Shown here: positions 1 to 9,051 of the stretch, in pieces
Layout of the letters: each line of letters opens with the position of its first letter
Numbering within the stretch: position 1 is the first letter of the stretch
Source: Xanthomonas sp. DAR 80977
Lineage (GTDB): Bacteria > Pseudomonadota > Gammaproteobacteria > Xanthomonadales > Xanthomonadaceae
Direction of reading: 5' to 3'
NCBI RefSeq assembly: GCF_041240605.1
Contig: NZ_CP162487.1
Location: 4,409,001-4,473,000, forward strand
Length of the DNA stretch: 64,000 nucleotides
Position numbers and translations under genes: made by a program
The notes under the pieces: model-generated
The model's input: the letters and a program-made list of their open reading frames with translations, nothing else
What the model was told of the DNA's origin: nothing
Databases searched by the model: none

Positions 1-1120
1 GTTCGCTGAGCAGGCCGGCGGCCTTGGCGCCGGCGCCGTTGGCGACCAGCAGGGTCGGACGCCCGCCGACCAGGGCCACCGCCACCGACGCCGGCGCGGC
101 CGGCTGTTCGAATCCGGCCATGTCGGTCCTGCGCCAAGCGGCGAACGCGCTGGCCGCGTCCGGCGCGGCGCCGGCGACCTCGCCGGCCAGCGCATCCAGC
201 GCGGCGCGCACGCCGGCGCGCAGCGGATCGCTGAGCACCGCCACGTCGACCGCGAGCGGACCGGCGTCGCCGAGCGAGAGCAGCGCGCCGACCTCCGCCA
301 GGCTGCCGATGCGGTGGCGGGCGCTGCCGTCGGACAGCGCCGCGTAGGCCGGGATGCCGGCCAGGCTGACCGGGATCGCCAGCCCGCGCAGGTCCACGCT
401 CGCGCCCACCGCCGGCAAGGCGACCACCTGCACGCGCTTGCCGCCGTTCTGCAGCGCCGCACCCACGCGCCAGGCGGTGTCGTAGCTGTCGGCGCGGGTG
501 GCGCGGCCTTCCACCAGCAGCCGCACCGTGGCCGGCAATGCGCCCCAGGCCTTGGCCACGGTGTCGATCGCGCGGCCGTCGAAGCGATAGCTGAAGCGCG
601 AGTCCGGCGACAGCCGCAGCACGTTGGCCGGCGCGCTCTGGTCGGCGCACTCGCGCTCGGAGACCACCGACCACCAGCCCACGCCGAAGCGCACGAAGCC
701 GCTGGGACGGGCGAAGCCGTCGATGCCGATCACCTGGCCGAGGTCGCCCTGCGCGTCGGTGAGCGAACGCGCCGACACCGGGTCGCCGTCGATCGACAGC
801 AGGCTGGCGCTGCGCCCGGGATGCCCGCGCATGTAGCGCGCATCCACCTGCAGCTGCGCATCGCGGGTCGCCACGCCTGCCGGCACCGGCAGGTAGATCT
901 CGCGCTGGCCGTCCTGGCCGCTGAGCACCAGCGGCTGCTTGAACCCGAGCTCGCGCAGGGTCATCGAACGCTGCACCGTGGTCTCGGCCGTCCACTCGCC
1001 GAACTGGCCGGCGACGGAGTCGGCGGCGGCGGCGGCGGCGGGAGTCAACGGGGCCAGCAGGACCAGGGCCAGCGGCACGACCGTGGGAAAGCGTGCGGTA
1101 CGACGTCGGGTCTGGGTCAT
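1..1120 (-). CDS. BcsB-like periplasmic protein, 3' end outside window
   Basis: An open frame of about 373 codons runs off the left edge, so the C-terminus is missing. The start is an ATG at 1120 that overlaps the wecB stop as ATGA, which implies translational coupling. Residues 1-33 form a Sec signal peptide with an Ala-rich end. The region after it (residues 50-75, with LRELGFKQPLVLSG) resembles the start of BcsB, the periplasmic partner of cellulose synthase, and a Cys-containing stretch (ERECAD) falls where BcsB has ECEDPD. BcsB proteins are periplasmic carbohydrate-binding subunits anchored by a C-terminal helix; that helix would lie outside the window. A second, standard bcsB lies at 9048-11399, so this copy probably serves a different polysaccharide. 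Family membership is by eye and moderate; a generic polysaccharide-export protein is the alternative. Confidence 0.6.
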   Translation of the reverse strand, partial: MTQTRRRTARFPTVVPLALVLLAPLTPAAAAAADSVAGQFGEWTAETTVQRSMTLRELGFKQPLVLSGQDGQREIYLPVPAGVATRDAQLQVDARYMRGHPGRSASLLSIDGDPVSARSLTDAQGDLGQVIGIDGFARPSGFVRFGVGWWSVVSERECADQSAPANVLRLSPDSRFSYRFDGRAIDTVAKAWGALPATVRLLVEGRATRADSYDTAWRVGAALQNGGKRVQVVALPAVGASVDLRGLAIPVSLAGIPAYAALSDGSARHRIGSLAEVGALLSLGDAGPLAVDVAVLSDPLRAGVRAALDALAGEVAGAAPDAASAFAAWRRTDMAGFEQPAAPASVAVALVGGRPTLLVANGAGAKAAGLLSE

Positions 1121-2298
1121 GGTGTCGCTTCTAAGAGAGGAAGGTGGGAAACCGCCACGGCCGGGCCGGGCGCGAACTGGTCGAAGGGCAGGCCGCGCAA
1201 CGCGGCCACGATCCGCGCCGAGGCGCGGCCATCGCCGTAGGGGCTGGCGCCGGGCAGGAACTGCGCGGGCCTTGCCGGCTTGGCGCAGGCCGCGGCGACC
1301 GCGGCCACGATCCGCGCCGGATCGGTGCCGACCAGCGCGACCACGCCGGCCTTCACCGCTTCCGGACGCTCGGTGACATCGCGCATCACCAGCACCGGCC
1401 GGCCCAGCGCCGGCGCTTCTTCCTGCACGCCGCCGGAATCGGTAAGCACCACGTGTGCGCGCTGCATCAGGCGCACGAAGTTGAGGTAGTCCTGCGGCGC
1501 GATCAGGTGCACGTTGGGCAGGCCGCCCAGTTGCGCGTGCACCGGGCCCTGCACGTTCGGGTTCAGGTGCACCGGGTAGACGATCTGCAGGTCCTGGCGC
1601 TGCGCCAGTTCGGCCAGCGCGCGGCAGATGTTGGCGAAGCCGTCGCCGAAGCTCTCGCGGCGGTGCCCGGTGACCAGCAGCAGCTTGCGCCGCGGATCCA
1701 GGAACGCGAACTGCGCATCGACCGCCTCGCGCAGCGCGGTATCGCGCGCGAGCCGTTCGACGGTCAGTTGCAGCGCGTCGATCACGGTGTTGCCGGTGAC
1801 GCTGATGCGGCCGGACAGGTGTTCCCGCTCCAGGTTGCCGCGCGCGTCATGGGTGGGCGCGAACAGATGGTCGGCGACCACGTCGATCACCCGCCGGTTC
1901 ATTTCTTCCGGCCAGGGCTGCTGCAGGTTGCCGGTGCGCAGGCCGGCCTCGACGTGGCCGACCGGAATGCGCCGATGGAACGCGGCCAACGCGGCGGTCA
2001 TCGCGGTGCTGGTATCGCCGTGCACCAGCACCCGGTCAGGCTGCACTTGCGCGTACAGGGCGTCGAGTTTGTCGAACAACCGCGAGCACAGCCCGTTGAG
2101 GGTCTGGTCGGGCACCATCACATCGAGGTCGTGATCCGGCGCGATCGCGAACAGGCCCAGCACCTGGTCCAGCATCGCCCGATGCTGTCCGGTGATGCAG
2201 ACCAGGGAGTCGATGTCCGGCGCGGCATGCAGCGCGCGGACCAGCGGCCCCATCTTGATCGCTTCGGGGCGCGTACCAAAAACGGAAAGAACTTTCAC
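1117..2298 (-). CDS. wecB: UDP-N-acetylglucosamine 2-epimerase (non-hydrolysing)
   Basis: Interconverts UDP-GlcNAc and UDP-ManNAc in the cytoplasm, supplying ManNAc for surface glycans. The N-terminus carries VFGTRPEAIKM, followed by HVEAGLRTG, the HRRESFG segment and the UDP-binding TDSGGVQEEA motif. The length of about 393 residues is normal for the family. I chose the GTG at 2298 because a GGAG lies 7 bases upstream and the protein then begins V-K-V-L-S-V-F-G, as family members do; an in-frame GTG at 2304 is possible but has no ribosome-binding site at a workable distance. The gene overlaps the BcsB-like gene by four bases (ATGA), and a Clp-like site lies just upstream. In E. coli this gene is also nfrC, needed for the NfrAB glycan, which matters because an NfrB-like synthase lies 16 kb away. 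Confidence 0.93.
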   Translation of the reverse strand: MKVLSVFGTRPEAIKMGPLVRALHAAPDIDSLVCITGQHRAMLDQVLGLFAIAPDHDLDVMVPDQTLNGLCSRLFDKLDALYAQVQPDRVLVHGDTSTAMTAALAAFHRRIPVGHVEAGLRTGNLQQPWPEEMNRRVIDVVADHLFAPTHDARGNLEREHLSGRISVTGNTVIDALQLTVERLARDTALREAVDAQFAFLDPRRKLLLVTGHRRESFGDGFANICRALAELAQRQDLQIVYPVHLNPNVQGPVHAQLGGLPNVHLIAPQDYLNFVRLMQRAHVVLTDSGGVQEEAPALGRPVLVMRDVTERPEAVKAGVVALVGTDPARIVAAVAAACAKPARPAQFLPGASPYGDGRASARIVAALRGLPFDQFAPGPAVAVSHLPLLEATP

Positions 2299-2322
2299 CA
2301 GCACACTCCATGTGGGTCACCG

Positions 2323-2350
2323 AAAATAAGTGACCAACGTCACACAACAA
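2323..2350 (-). promoter_or_regulatory. wecB promoter with CRP/Clp-type palindrome in the spacer
   Basis: On the minus strand a -35-like TTGTTG (2345-2350) and a -10-like TATTTT (2323-2328) are separated by 16 bases. That spacer (2329-2344) is the palindrome TGTGACGTTGGTCACT, which matches the CRP/Clp consensus TGTGA-N6-TCACA at nine of ten positions. In Xanthomonas, Clp is a CRP homologue that loses DNA binding when it binds c-di-GMP. The palindrome is seen directly; the promoter hexamers are weak and the regulator is inferred. Confidence 0.55.
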
Positions 2351-2498
2351 TGGGGCATGCGGCACAAAATAGCCAGTCCGGCCGGTAGACACCGTGTGTC
2401 GAGGGATACCGGACGCGGACGCCCGCTGCCGTGCCCTGCCGCGACGGGCGGGCGCAGTGCAGGCCGTGCGCGGCGCGGACCGCGCTACGGCGGGTGCG

Positions 2499-3014
2499 CT
2501 ACAGCTCGTAGGACAGCACGTCCTCGAAGCCGAACCTGCCGAAGTCGCGGATCCGCGACGGGTACAGCCGGCCGATCAGGTGGTCGTGCTCGTGCTGCAC
2601 CACCCGCGCATGGAAGCCTTCGGCCTCGCACGCCACCGGGGTGCCGTGCGGGTCCACGCCGCGGTAGCGGATGCGGCGGTAGCGCGGGATCACCGCGCGC
2701 AGCCCGGGAATGGACAGGCAGCCTTCCCAGCCGTCCTCCAGCTCGTCGGACAGCGGCTCGATCTGCACGTTGGCCAGCGCCGTGCGCGGCACCGGCGGCG
2801 CATCGGGATAGCGCGCGTTGCTGTCGAAGCCGAACACCATCAATTGCAGGTCCACCGCGATCTGCGGCGCGGCCAGGCCGACCCCGCGCGCGGCGTCCAT
2901 GGTCTCGAACATGTCGGCGACCAGCGCCTGCAGCTGCGCGCTGCCGAAGTCGCCGACCGGCTGCGCGATGCGCAGCAGGCGCGGGTCGCCCATGCGGATG
3001 ATGTCGCGGATCAT
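2499..3014 (-). CDS. def: Peptide deformylase
   Basis: Removes the N-formyl group from nascent proteins using a metal held by one Cys and two His. All three signature motifs are present in a 171-residue protein: GVGLAAPQ at 44-51, EGCLS at 97-101 (Cys99) and HEHDH at 141-145. The ATG at 3014 is preceded by AGGAG at six bases; the frame stays open upstream but that extension is unlike the family. It stands alone rather than beside fmt, so it may be a second deformylase copy; the canonical def-fmt pair is not in this window. It is transcribed in the same direction as wecB but is separated from it by about 200 bases that include the wecB promoter. Confidence 0.95.
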   Translation of the reverse strand: MIRDIIRMGDPRLLRIAQPVGDFGSAQLQALVADMFETMDAARGVGLAAPQIAVDLQLMVFGFDSNARYPDAPPVPRTALANVQIEPLSDELEDGWEGCLSIPGLRAVIPRYRRIRYRGVDPHGTPVACEAEGFHARVVQHEHDHLIGRLYPSRIRDFGRFGFEDVLSYEL

Positions 3015-3118
3015 GGCCTGCTCCTGTCGCCGAATGCCGCCGATTATCCGCCGAGCGCGGCGCGCCTGCAGCGTTGTGGGGCGTTCGTGCGGCTGCCAGC
3101 GTTCCGGTTGCGGATGGC

Positions 3119-3401
3119 GTCGGGGCTGAAGCCCCTCCCACAGTGCACCCAGCCGGCCGATCGCCAGGCCTCTGCAGGCGCGGTTTCGACCGCGACGAAC
3201 GCAACCGCACACCACGCCGGTTGCGGCTACCGGTCGGGGCTGAAGCCCCTCCTACAGTGCACCCAGCCGGCCTGCCGCGGGCCCCTGCAGGAGCGGCTTC
3301 AGCCGCGACGAACGCAGCCGCACACCACGCCGGTTGCGGCTACCGGTCGGGGCTGAAGCCCCTCCTACAGTGCACCGGGCGGCCCGATCGCCAGGCCCCT
3401 G
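3119..3401. repeat. Tandem 114-bp repeat, about 2.4 copies, REP-like
   Basis: Copies begin at 3119, 3233 and 3346, each opening with GTCGGGGCTGAAGCCCCTCC. Each full unit contains a GGGGCTGAAGCCCC palindrome and a GCGGCTTCAGCCGC-type palindrome, the same hairpin family seen at 15979-16048 and 28185-28249. It fills the gap between bcsC and def (3015-3403); no gene is visible there. It may end transcription from bcsC, but no U-tract is present. Confidence 0.85.
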
Positions 3402-3403
3402 CC

Positions 3404-6400
3404 CTACTCGCCCACGTACGGCGAGGCCAGCACCTGCGGGCGGCGGCCGAGGCCGGCGCCGAGCCGGTCGAGCACGAAGCGTACGTAGAGGTTGGTGCTG
3501 AACTGGTTGTAGTCGCGGGCGTTGTTGAAGATCAGCCTGCCACCCAGGAACAGCTGCGGGGCCAGCTGCCACTCGGCCGCGCCGGCGATGTTGTAGGACA
3601 CGCCGGTCTTGCTCTGCCCGGCGTAGACCGGCGCGGTGTAGGTGTCCACCAGGCCCAGCAGCGCGGCCAGCGATGCCGCGTCGTAGGCGTCCTGCTGCAT
3701 CTGCGCGCTGGTCGGGAAGTAGTTGCTGTCGTCGCTGCGGAAATGCTGCACGCCGACGCTGGCGTCCACGCTCCAGTTGACCTTGCGCCCGGACGAGCGC
3801 CCGCTCCAGTGCACCGGGAAGCCGAGATCGACGTAGTCCTGCGGGCTGAAGTAGCCGCCCTGGCCGTAGGTGTAGCCGCTGAGGTTCTTGTCGTACTGCA
3901 TCGCGGTCAGGTTGAGGCCGGCGGTCAGCGACTGGTTCTCGGTCTCCAGCGCGTGCACGTACACGCCCAGGTCCACCTGGCGGTGGTCGTTGTCGGCGAC
4001 GTTGTGGCCGATCACGCGGTCGGCGGTGAGGTTGGCGTAGCCGCCGAGCAGGCCGTTGTCGAGCGTGGCCGACAGGCGCACGCCGTTGCTGGTCACGCCG
4101 CCCCAGCGCAGCCCGGCGCGGCCGTCGTCGACGCCGGCGAAGGACAGCATGCTGTCGCTGACCGCGCGCCGGAACACCTGGCCCGAGTAGCTCAGGTTCT
4201 CGCCGATCTGGCCGCGGTAGCCGGCGCCGCCGACGATGCGCTGCTCGGGGAAGCCGATCGGGGTGCTGCCCAGGTCGGCCGCGAAGCCGCCGTTCTTGTA
4301 CTTCACCGACACGCCGACGCCATTGGTGTTCTGGTCCAGGCGCCGCGCGCCGTTGCCGTTGGCGGCCATCGTGTACAGCGCCTGGCTGAAGCCGGCCGGG
4401 GTCAGGCTGGCCGCGGTGGTGTTGGCGGCCAGCGCCTTGAAGCGGGTGATGTCGGCGGCGCTGAGGTCGGCGCTGCGCGAGGCGTCGTCGAGGATGGCGC
4501 TGGCCAGGGTGCTGATCGAGACGTCGGCGGCGACGTTGCCGAGCAGGAACACCGACAGCGGTTCGGCATACAGCGCCTGCAGCGCCGCCGCCTCGCGCTG
4601 CGCGTTGGTCAGGCTGGCGTCGGTGTCGTTGTACAGCTCGTTGTACAGGCCGGTGTTCACCGCGTAGGTACGCAGCGCGTTGCGGGTGGCGGTGGTGTCG
4701 CCTTCGGTGAGCAGCAGCTGGTACAGGTCGCTGCCGATCAGGTCATCGATCGGCGTGCGATCGGCGGCCAGGGCGTCGCCCATCGCAGCGCTCGGGCCGG
4801 CGCCGAAGCGGCTGGCGGTGGAATAGGCGTTGTCCAGCGTGCCGGCATCGAGCAGGGTCGGGGTGACATCGACGCTGAGCTTGCCCTCGCCGACCGCGAA
4901 CTCGCCGTGCAGCGGCACTTCCAGGTCGTTCAACTTGCCCAGCCCGGCCTCGCCGTCGCGGGCGCGGTAGGTGGCGCCGGCGGCCAGGCTGTCGCTGTTC
5001 TCCGATTGCACTTCGCGCAGTTCGTCGAGCACGGTGCCGGTCCGCGCCGGCGTGGCCAGCGCCTGCGCCTGGCGTGCGCTGCCGGTGGCGACCACGCGGT
5101 CGTCGGGATAGTAGGACGGGGCCAGGCTGGCGGCCGGCGCACGCTGGCCCGGCACCGGCAGCGCCGCCAGCTGCACGCCGGCGGGAGCGGCGCTGGCGCT
5201 GGCCGGCGGCGGCAGGTCGTCGCCGCCGGCATAGGCGCTCGCCGCCGGCGCTGCCGGCAGCGGCGCCTGTGCGGCGCTGGCGTAGGCCGGCGCCGGGTAG
5301 CCGCCGCCGAGGCTGTCGGAGATCACCGCCGGGCTGCGCGGCATGCGTCCGCTCATGCCGGCGAACGGGTTCAGCGGGCGCCCGGCGCCGGCGAACGACG
5401 CCGGACCGTTGGCCGCCGGCAGGCCGTTGTCGTGCTGGCCGGCCTCGCGCGCCTGCGCCGCCAGCGCGGCGCGGAAATAGCTTTCGGCCTTGCGGCTCTT
5501 GCCGGCGCTGCGGTACACGCGGCCGGCCGCGCTCAGCACCGCCGGCGAGTCCGGCGCCTGCGCCAGCGCGCGCTGCAGATAGTCCTCGGCGCTGTCGAGG
5601 TCGCGCAGCGCGGCGGCGGTGTTGGCCGCGGCGATCAGCGTGTCCAGGTCGTTGGGCGATTGCTGCAGCTGCTGCTGGTACAGCACCAGCGCCTGGCGCT
5701 GGTCGCCGGCGGCGGCGTACAGCCGCGCCAGCGCGGCCACCGCCTTGGGATCCTGGTTCTGCTGCGCCAGCAGCGGCGCCAGCGCGTCGTAGGCCGCTTC
5801 CAGGTTGCCCAGTTCGCGCAGCGCGTCCACCTGGCGCAGCGTGTAGCCGCTGCGCAGGGCCTGGTAGCGGCGCTGCTGCTCGGCGTTCATGTCGGTGTCG
5901 CGCAACTGGCGCAAGGTCGCCGCCAGTTCGGCGTCCTGCTGCGCGCGCAGCAGCACGCTGGCGTACTGCAATCGCGCCTCGGTACCCGGGTTCTGCGCGA
6001 CCAGGCGCTGCGCCAGGGTCAGCGCGCGCTGGTTGCTGCCGATGTCGGCGTAGGCGCCGGCCATCGACGCCAGCAGCGCCGGCTGTTCCAGCGCGCCGCC
6101 GAGCGCGGCCTCGGTGCGCGCCAGCAGCAGCTGCGCCTCGCCGGCGCGGCCCTGCTGTTGCAACAGCCGCGCCTGCGCGGCCTGCTGCTCGACCCAGGCG
6201 GTGTTGCGCAGCGCGCTCATTTCCGCGGTCCGCGCCGCGCTGGGGATGCGCTCCAGGCTGGCGTAGGCGCTGGCCCAGTCGCCGCGTTCCTGCGCCAGCA
6301 GCGCATTGGCGTACAGCGCCTCGGGCATGTCGCCGTGCACCGCGAGCAGGCCGTCCATCACGCTGCGCGCCTGGTCCGGGCGACCGGCCTGCTGGTACAG

Positions 6401-7900
6401 CCGCGCCAGGTCCAGCCGCACCCATGGATCGCCGGGGCGCTCGACCATCGCCGCTTCCAGTTCGCTCTGCGCCGAGACCGTGTCGCCGGCCTCCAGCGCC
6501 TGCTTGGCGCGCGCGCGCTGCACGTTGGAGCGCAGCGTGGCTTCACCGCCGGCCTTTTCGCGCTGCGCCGGGCTGAGTCTGGCGAACAGGGCGCTGGCCT
6601 CGTCGGCGCGGCCCTGGCGGCTGTACAGGCCGATCAGGCCCTGCAGCGCGCCGGCGTTGTCGGCGCTCAGCGCCAGCGCCTGCCGATAGCTGCGCTCGGC
6701 CGCGGCCGCATCGGTGGCCGACTGCAGGTCGCCGAGCAGTACGTAGCCGGTGGCTTCGTTGGGCTGCAATTTGAGCGACTGCTGGGTCAGGCGCAGCGCT
6801 TCGTCGCTGTCGCCGCGGCCGCGCGCGGCCTGCGCCTGCTGCAGTTGCAGCCAGTAGCGGGCGCTGTCCAGCGCCGACCGCCATTTGCCATTGCCGGCCG
6901 CGGCCGGGCGCAGCAGTTCCTGCGCCTCGCCGAAGCGTTGCTGGCGCAGACGCACCGAGCCCAGGCCGCCAAGCGCGTCGGTGTCGCGCGGACGCGCGCG
7001 CAGCACCTGGGTGAAGCGCTGTTCGGCCACGGCGAGGTTGCCGGCGTTGAGCGCCTTGAACGCCTCGCCGAGCTGTTCGCCGGCCGGATCGCCGGCCTGC
7101 GCCGCGCGCTGCTCGCCCAGCTTGGTGGCCTTGGCGGCGACCTCGGCATCGTTCGGATTGGCCGCCAGGAACGCCTGGTACAGCGGCGCGTCGGCATTGC
7201 CGGCATTGAGCCACAGCAGCGCCTGGCGCCACGCGGCGCGGGCCGGGCCGCCGACGTCGGGACGCTTGCTCATCGCACCGAGCTGGGCGATGCCCTCGCG
7301 CCGCGACGGCTCGCGGTAGGTCAGCACCTGCGCCAGCGCCAGCGCCGCGGCGCTGTTGTTGGGCTGCGCCGCGGCCAGGCGGCGCAGGCCGTCGCGGGCG
7401 CCGTCCCAGCCCTGCGGGGTGCCGGCCAGGGCCTGGTAGTACTCCAGCGCCAGGTGGTCCGGCGGCGCCTTGCCGTCGAACAGCGCCTGGTACTCGCGCA
7501 CCGCCTCCACGTAGCGGCCGGCCGAGGCGGCGCGGCGCGCATTGCGCAGGTTGATGCTGTCGCCGGTGCCGCCGATCGCCTGGCTCAGGCGCTGCGTCTG
7601 CGGCGCCTGCGGATGCACCTTCTGCAACTGCTGCAGGCGCTTGCGCGCCTCGCCCTGGCGGCCTTGCGCCAGGTCGATCTGGGCCAGGCCGAGCAGCGCG
7701 TCGGGCTGGTTCGGATCGACCCGCAGCAGCTTGCGCCAGGTATCGGCGGCCAGGTCGTCGCGGCCCTGGTCGTGCCAGTAGTTGCCCTGGCTGACCAGTT
7801 GCTGGGTGGCGTTGCCGGCCTGCGCGTGCGCGTTGCCGGCGAGCAGGCACAGGTCGATCATGCCGGCCAGGTACAGAGGCTTGAGGTTCATGCGGAACAT
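3404..7900 (-). CDS. bcsC: Cellulose synthase subunit BcsC, TPR and outer-membrane export barrel
   Basis: Exports the cellulose chain across the outer membrane. The 1498-residue protein has a signal peptide ending near AHAQA (about residue 27), then a long alpha-helical stretch of TPR-type repeats from about 30 to 850. A Pro/Ala-rich linker follows, and the BcsC_C barrel domain occupies roughly the last 350 residues with alternating aromatic strands. Family members are usually 1150-1350 residues, so the TPR region is long. The ATG at 7900 has GGAG about seven bases upstream and overlaps the end of bcsZ by 13 bases; an ATG at 7891 would give an ATGA overlap but lies too far from the ribosome-binding site. 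It is the last gene of the bcs operon. Confidence 0.94.
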   Translation of the reverse strand: MFRMNLKPLYLAGMIDLCLLAGNAHAQAGNATQQLVSQGNYWHDQGRDDLAADTWRKLLRVDPNQPDALLGLAQIDLAQGRQGEARKRLQQLQKVHPQAPQTQRLSQAIGGTGDSINLRNARRAASAGRYVEAVREYQALFDGKAPPDHLALEYYQALAGTPQGWDGARDGLRRLAAAQPNNSAAALALAQVLTYREPSRREGIAQLGAMSKRPDVGGPARAAWRQALLWLNAGNADAPLYQAFLAANPNDAEVAAKATKLGEQRAAQAGDPAGEQLGEAFKALNAGNLAVAEQRFTQVLRARPRDTDALGGLGSVRLRQQRFGEAQELLRPAAAGNGKWRSALDSARYWLQLQQAQAARGRGDSDEALRLTQQSLKLQPNEATGYVLLGDLQSATDAAAAERSYRQALALSADNAGALQGLIGLYSRQGRADEASALFARLSPAQREKAGGEATLRSNVQRARAKQALEAGDTVSAQSELEAAMVERPGDPWVRLDLARLYQQAGRPDQARSVMDGLLAVHGDMPEALYANALLAQERGDWASAYASLERIPSAARTAEMSALRNTAWVEQQAAQARLLQQQGRAGEAQLLLARTEAALGGALEQPALLASMAGAYADIGSNQRALTLAQRLVAQNPGTEARLQYASVLLRAQQDAELAATLRQLRDTDMNAEQQRRYQALRSGYTLRQVDALRELGNLEAAYDALAPLLAQQNQDPKAVAALARLYAAAGDQRQALVLYQQQLQQSPNDLDTLIAAANTAAALRDLDSAEDYLQRALAQAPDSPAVLSAAGRVYRSAGKSRKAESYFRAALAAQAREAGQHDNGLPAANGPASFAGAGRPLNPFAGMSGRMPRSPAVISDSLGGGYPAPAYASAAQAPLPAAPAASAYAGGDDLPPPASASAAPAGVQLAALPVPGQRAPAASLAPSYYPDDRVVATGSARQAQALATPARTGTVLDELREVQSENSDSLAAGATYRARDGEAGLGKLNDLEVPLHGEFAVGEGKLSVDVTPTLLDAGTLDNAYSTASRFGAGPSAAMGDALAADRTPIDDLIGSDLYQLLLTEGDTTATRNALRTYAVNTGLYNELYNDTDASLTNAQREAAALQALYAEPLSVFLLGNVAADVSISTLASAILDDASRSADLSAADITRFKALAANTTAASLTPAGFSQALYTMAANGNGARRLDQNTNGVGVSVKYKNGGFAADLGSTPIGFPEQRIVGGAGYRGQIGENLSYSGQVFRRAVSDSMLSFAGVDDGRAGLRWGGVTSNGVRLSATLDNGLLGGYANLTADRVIGHNVADNDHRQVDLGVYVHALETENQSLTAGLNLTAMQYDKNLSGYTYGQGGYFSPQDYVDLGFPVHWSGRSSGRKVNWSVDASVGVQHFRSDDSNYFPTSAQMQQDAYDAASLAALLGLVDTYTAPVYAGQSKTGVSYNIAGAAEWQLAPQLFLGGRLIFNNARDYNQFSTNLYVRFVLDRLGAGLGRRPQVLASPYVGE

Positions 7901-9051
7901 TGGGTTCTCCAGGCGGGCTGCAGCAGGCCGTCTGCGGAAAAGCGATAGCGGTTATCGAGCCAGCCGCGTCCGAACAGGACCAGCACCCGATCGTAATAGG
8001 GAAGCTTCGCCGCGGCGGCATCGCCGGGCGCGGGAATCTGTTGCGCCTGCGCCTTCAGCAGCAGCGGCTGGCGCAGCGCGCTCAGGTACGGCAGCAGCGC
8101 GGCGGCGAAGCCGGGCGGCGCGGTGCCGCTGCCGACGCCCAGGCGGGTGTCGACCTTCTCGCTGAAGTGGCCCTGCGCCTGCAATTGCTGCAGCGGACCG
8201 GACAGGTCCTCGAGCAGTGCCTTGCGCAGCGGTTCGCCGGCATCGAGCATGCCGGCCCACAGGTATACGCGGACCGCGTCGTAGCTGCCCAGCGGGCCCT
8301 TGTCCGGATCGGCCACGAACGCGCGGCCGTCCCAGCCGATCCAGTCCGGGGCGAAGCCGACCGGCGCGCTGTCGCGCAGCAGGCGCGCACTGCGCTGCGC
8401 CAGTCCGGCCCACGGTCCTTTCGGATCGGCCGCGGCGAAACGGCGCAGCAGCTGGATCGGCAGGTAGCTGGGGTTGAGCGTCCAGCGCTGCGGCTTGGCG
8501 AAGCCCTTCACTGCCGGCAGCAGCATGCCGCCGAAGCCGGGCAGGTCGGCCAGTTCCTGGCGCCGCACCAGCGCCAGCGTCTGCATGCCGGCCTGGGTGT
8601 AGCCGGGCCGCTTCCACAGCCGCCCGGCCTCCAGCAGCGCATAGGCGATCCACAGGTCGGCATCGCTGGCGGTGTTGTCGTCGAGCACGCGCCAACTGCC
8701 ATCGCCGGCGCGGCCCCACAGCCAGGCCGGCAGCACCTGCTGCGGACGGCCGCCGCTGAGGTTGTGCCGGGTCCAGCCGAGCAGCCGGTCGAACAGCACC
8801 TGGTCGTTGGCGACCAGCGCGAAGAACAGCGCGTAGGACTGGCCTTCGGAGGTGCTGCGCTGGTCGGCGTTGCTGAAGTCGATCACCCGCCCGCTGTCGT
8901 CGATGTGCTTGGCGACGAAGCTGGTCCATTCGCGCCACGGCGCGCAGGCGGCCGCCGCGGCCACGGCCGGCGGCGACGGCAGCAGCGCCGCGGCGCCCGC
9001 GGCGAGCACGCCGCCGAGCAGGCAGCGGCGCTGGCGCGCGTGCGGGGTCAT
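7888..9051 (-). CDS. bcsZ: Periplasmic endo-beta-1,4-glucanase, GH8 (cellulase of the bcs operon)
   Basis: GH8 cellulase that trims nascent cellulose in the periplasm and is needed for normal fibre formation. The 387-residue protein has an N-terminal signal sequence (Arg-rich start, then a hydrophobic stretch to about residue 35). The GH8 signature TSEGQSYALFFALV follows, with the proposed acid catalyst Glu69, and a later SYDAVRVYLW segment carries the Asp of the (alpha/alpha)6 barrel. The start ATG (9051) overlaps the bcsB stop, and bcsC begins inside its last codons, so the three genes are tightly coupled. The position between bcsB and bcsC is a common bcs arrangement. Confidence 0.95.
   Translation of the reverse strand: MTPHARQRRCLLGGVLAAGAAALLPSPPAVAAAAACAPWREWTSFVAKHIDDSGRVIDFSNADQRSTSEGQSYALFFALVANDQVLFDRLLGWTRHNLSGGRPQQVLPAWLWGRAGDGSWRVLDDNTASDADLWIAYALLEAGRLWKRPGYTQAGMQTLALVRRQELADLPGFGGMLLPAVKGFAKPQRWTLNPSYLPIQLLRRFAAADPKGPWAGLAQRSARLLRDSAPVGFAPDWIGWDGRAFVADPDKGPLGSYDAVRVYLWAGMLDAGEPLRKALLEDLSGPLQQLQAQGHFSEKVDTRLGVGSGTAPPGFAAALLPYLSALRQPLLLKAQAQQIPAPGDAAAAKLPYYDRVLVLFGRGWLDNRYRFSADGLLQPAWRTQCSA

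Noticed and set aside
2499..3215. A 67-residue N-terminal extension of peptide deformylase
   Set aside because: It reads through the tandem repeat, is Arg-rich and unlike the family; a good ribosome-binding site precedes the ATG at 3014.
3074..7948. A 1624-codon open frame on the plus strand opposite bcsC
   Set aside because: The same shadow effect; the minus strand has signal peptide, TPR and barrel features, the plus strand none.
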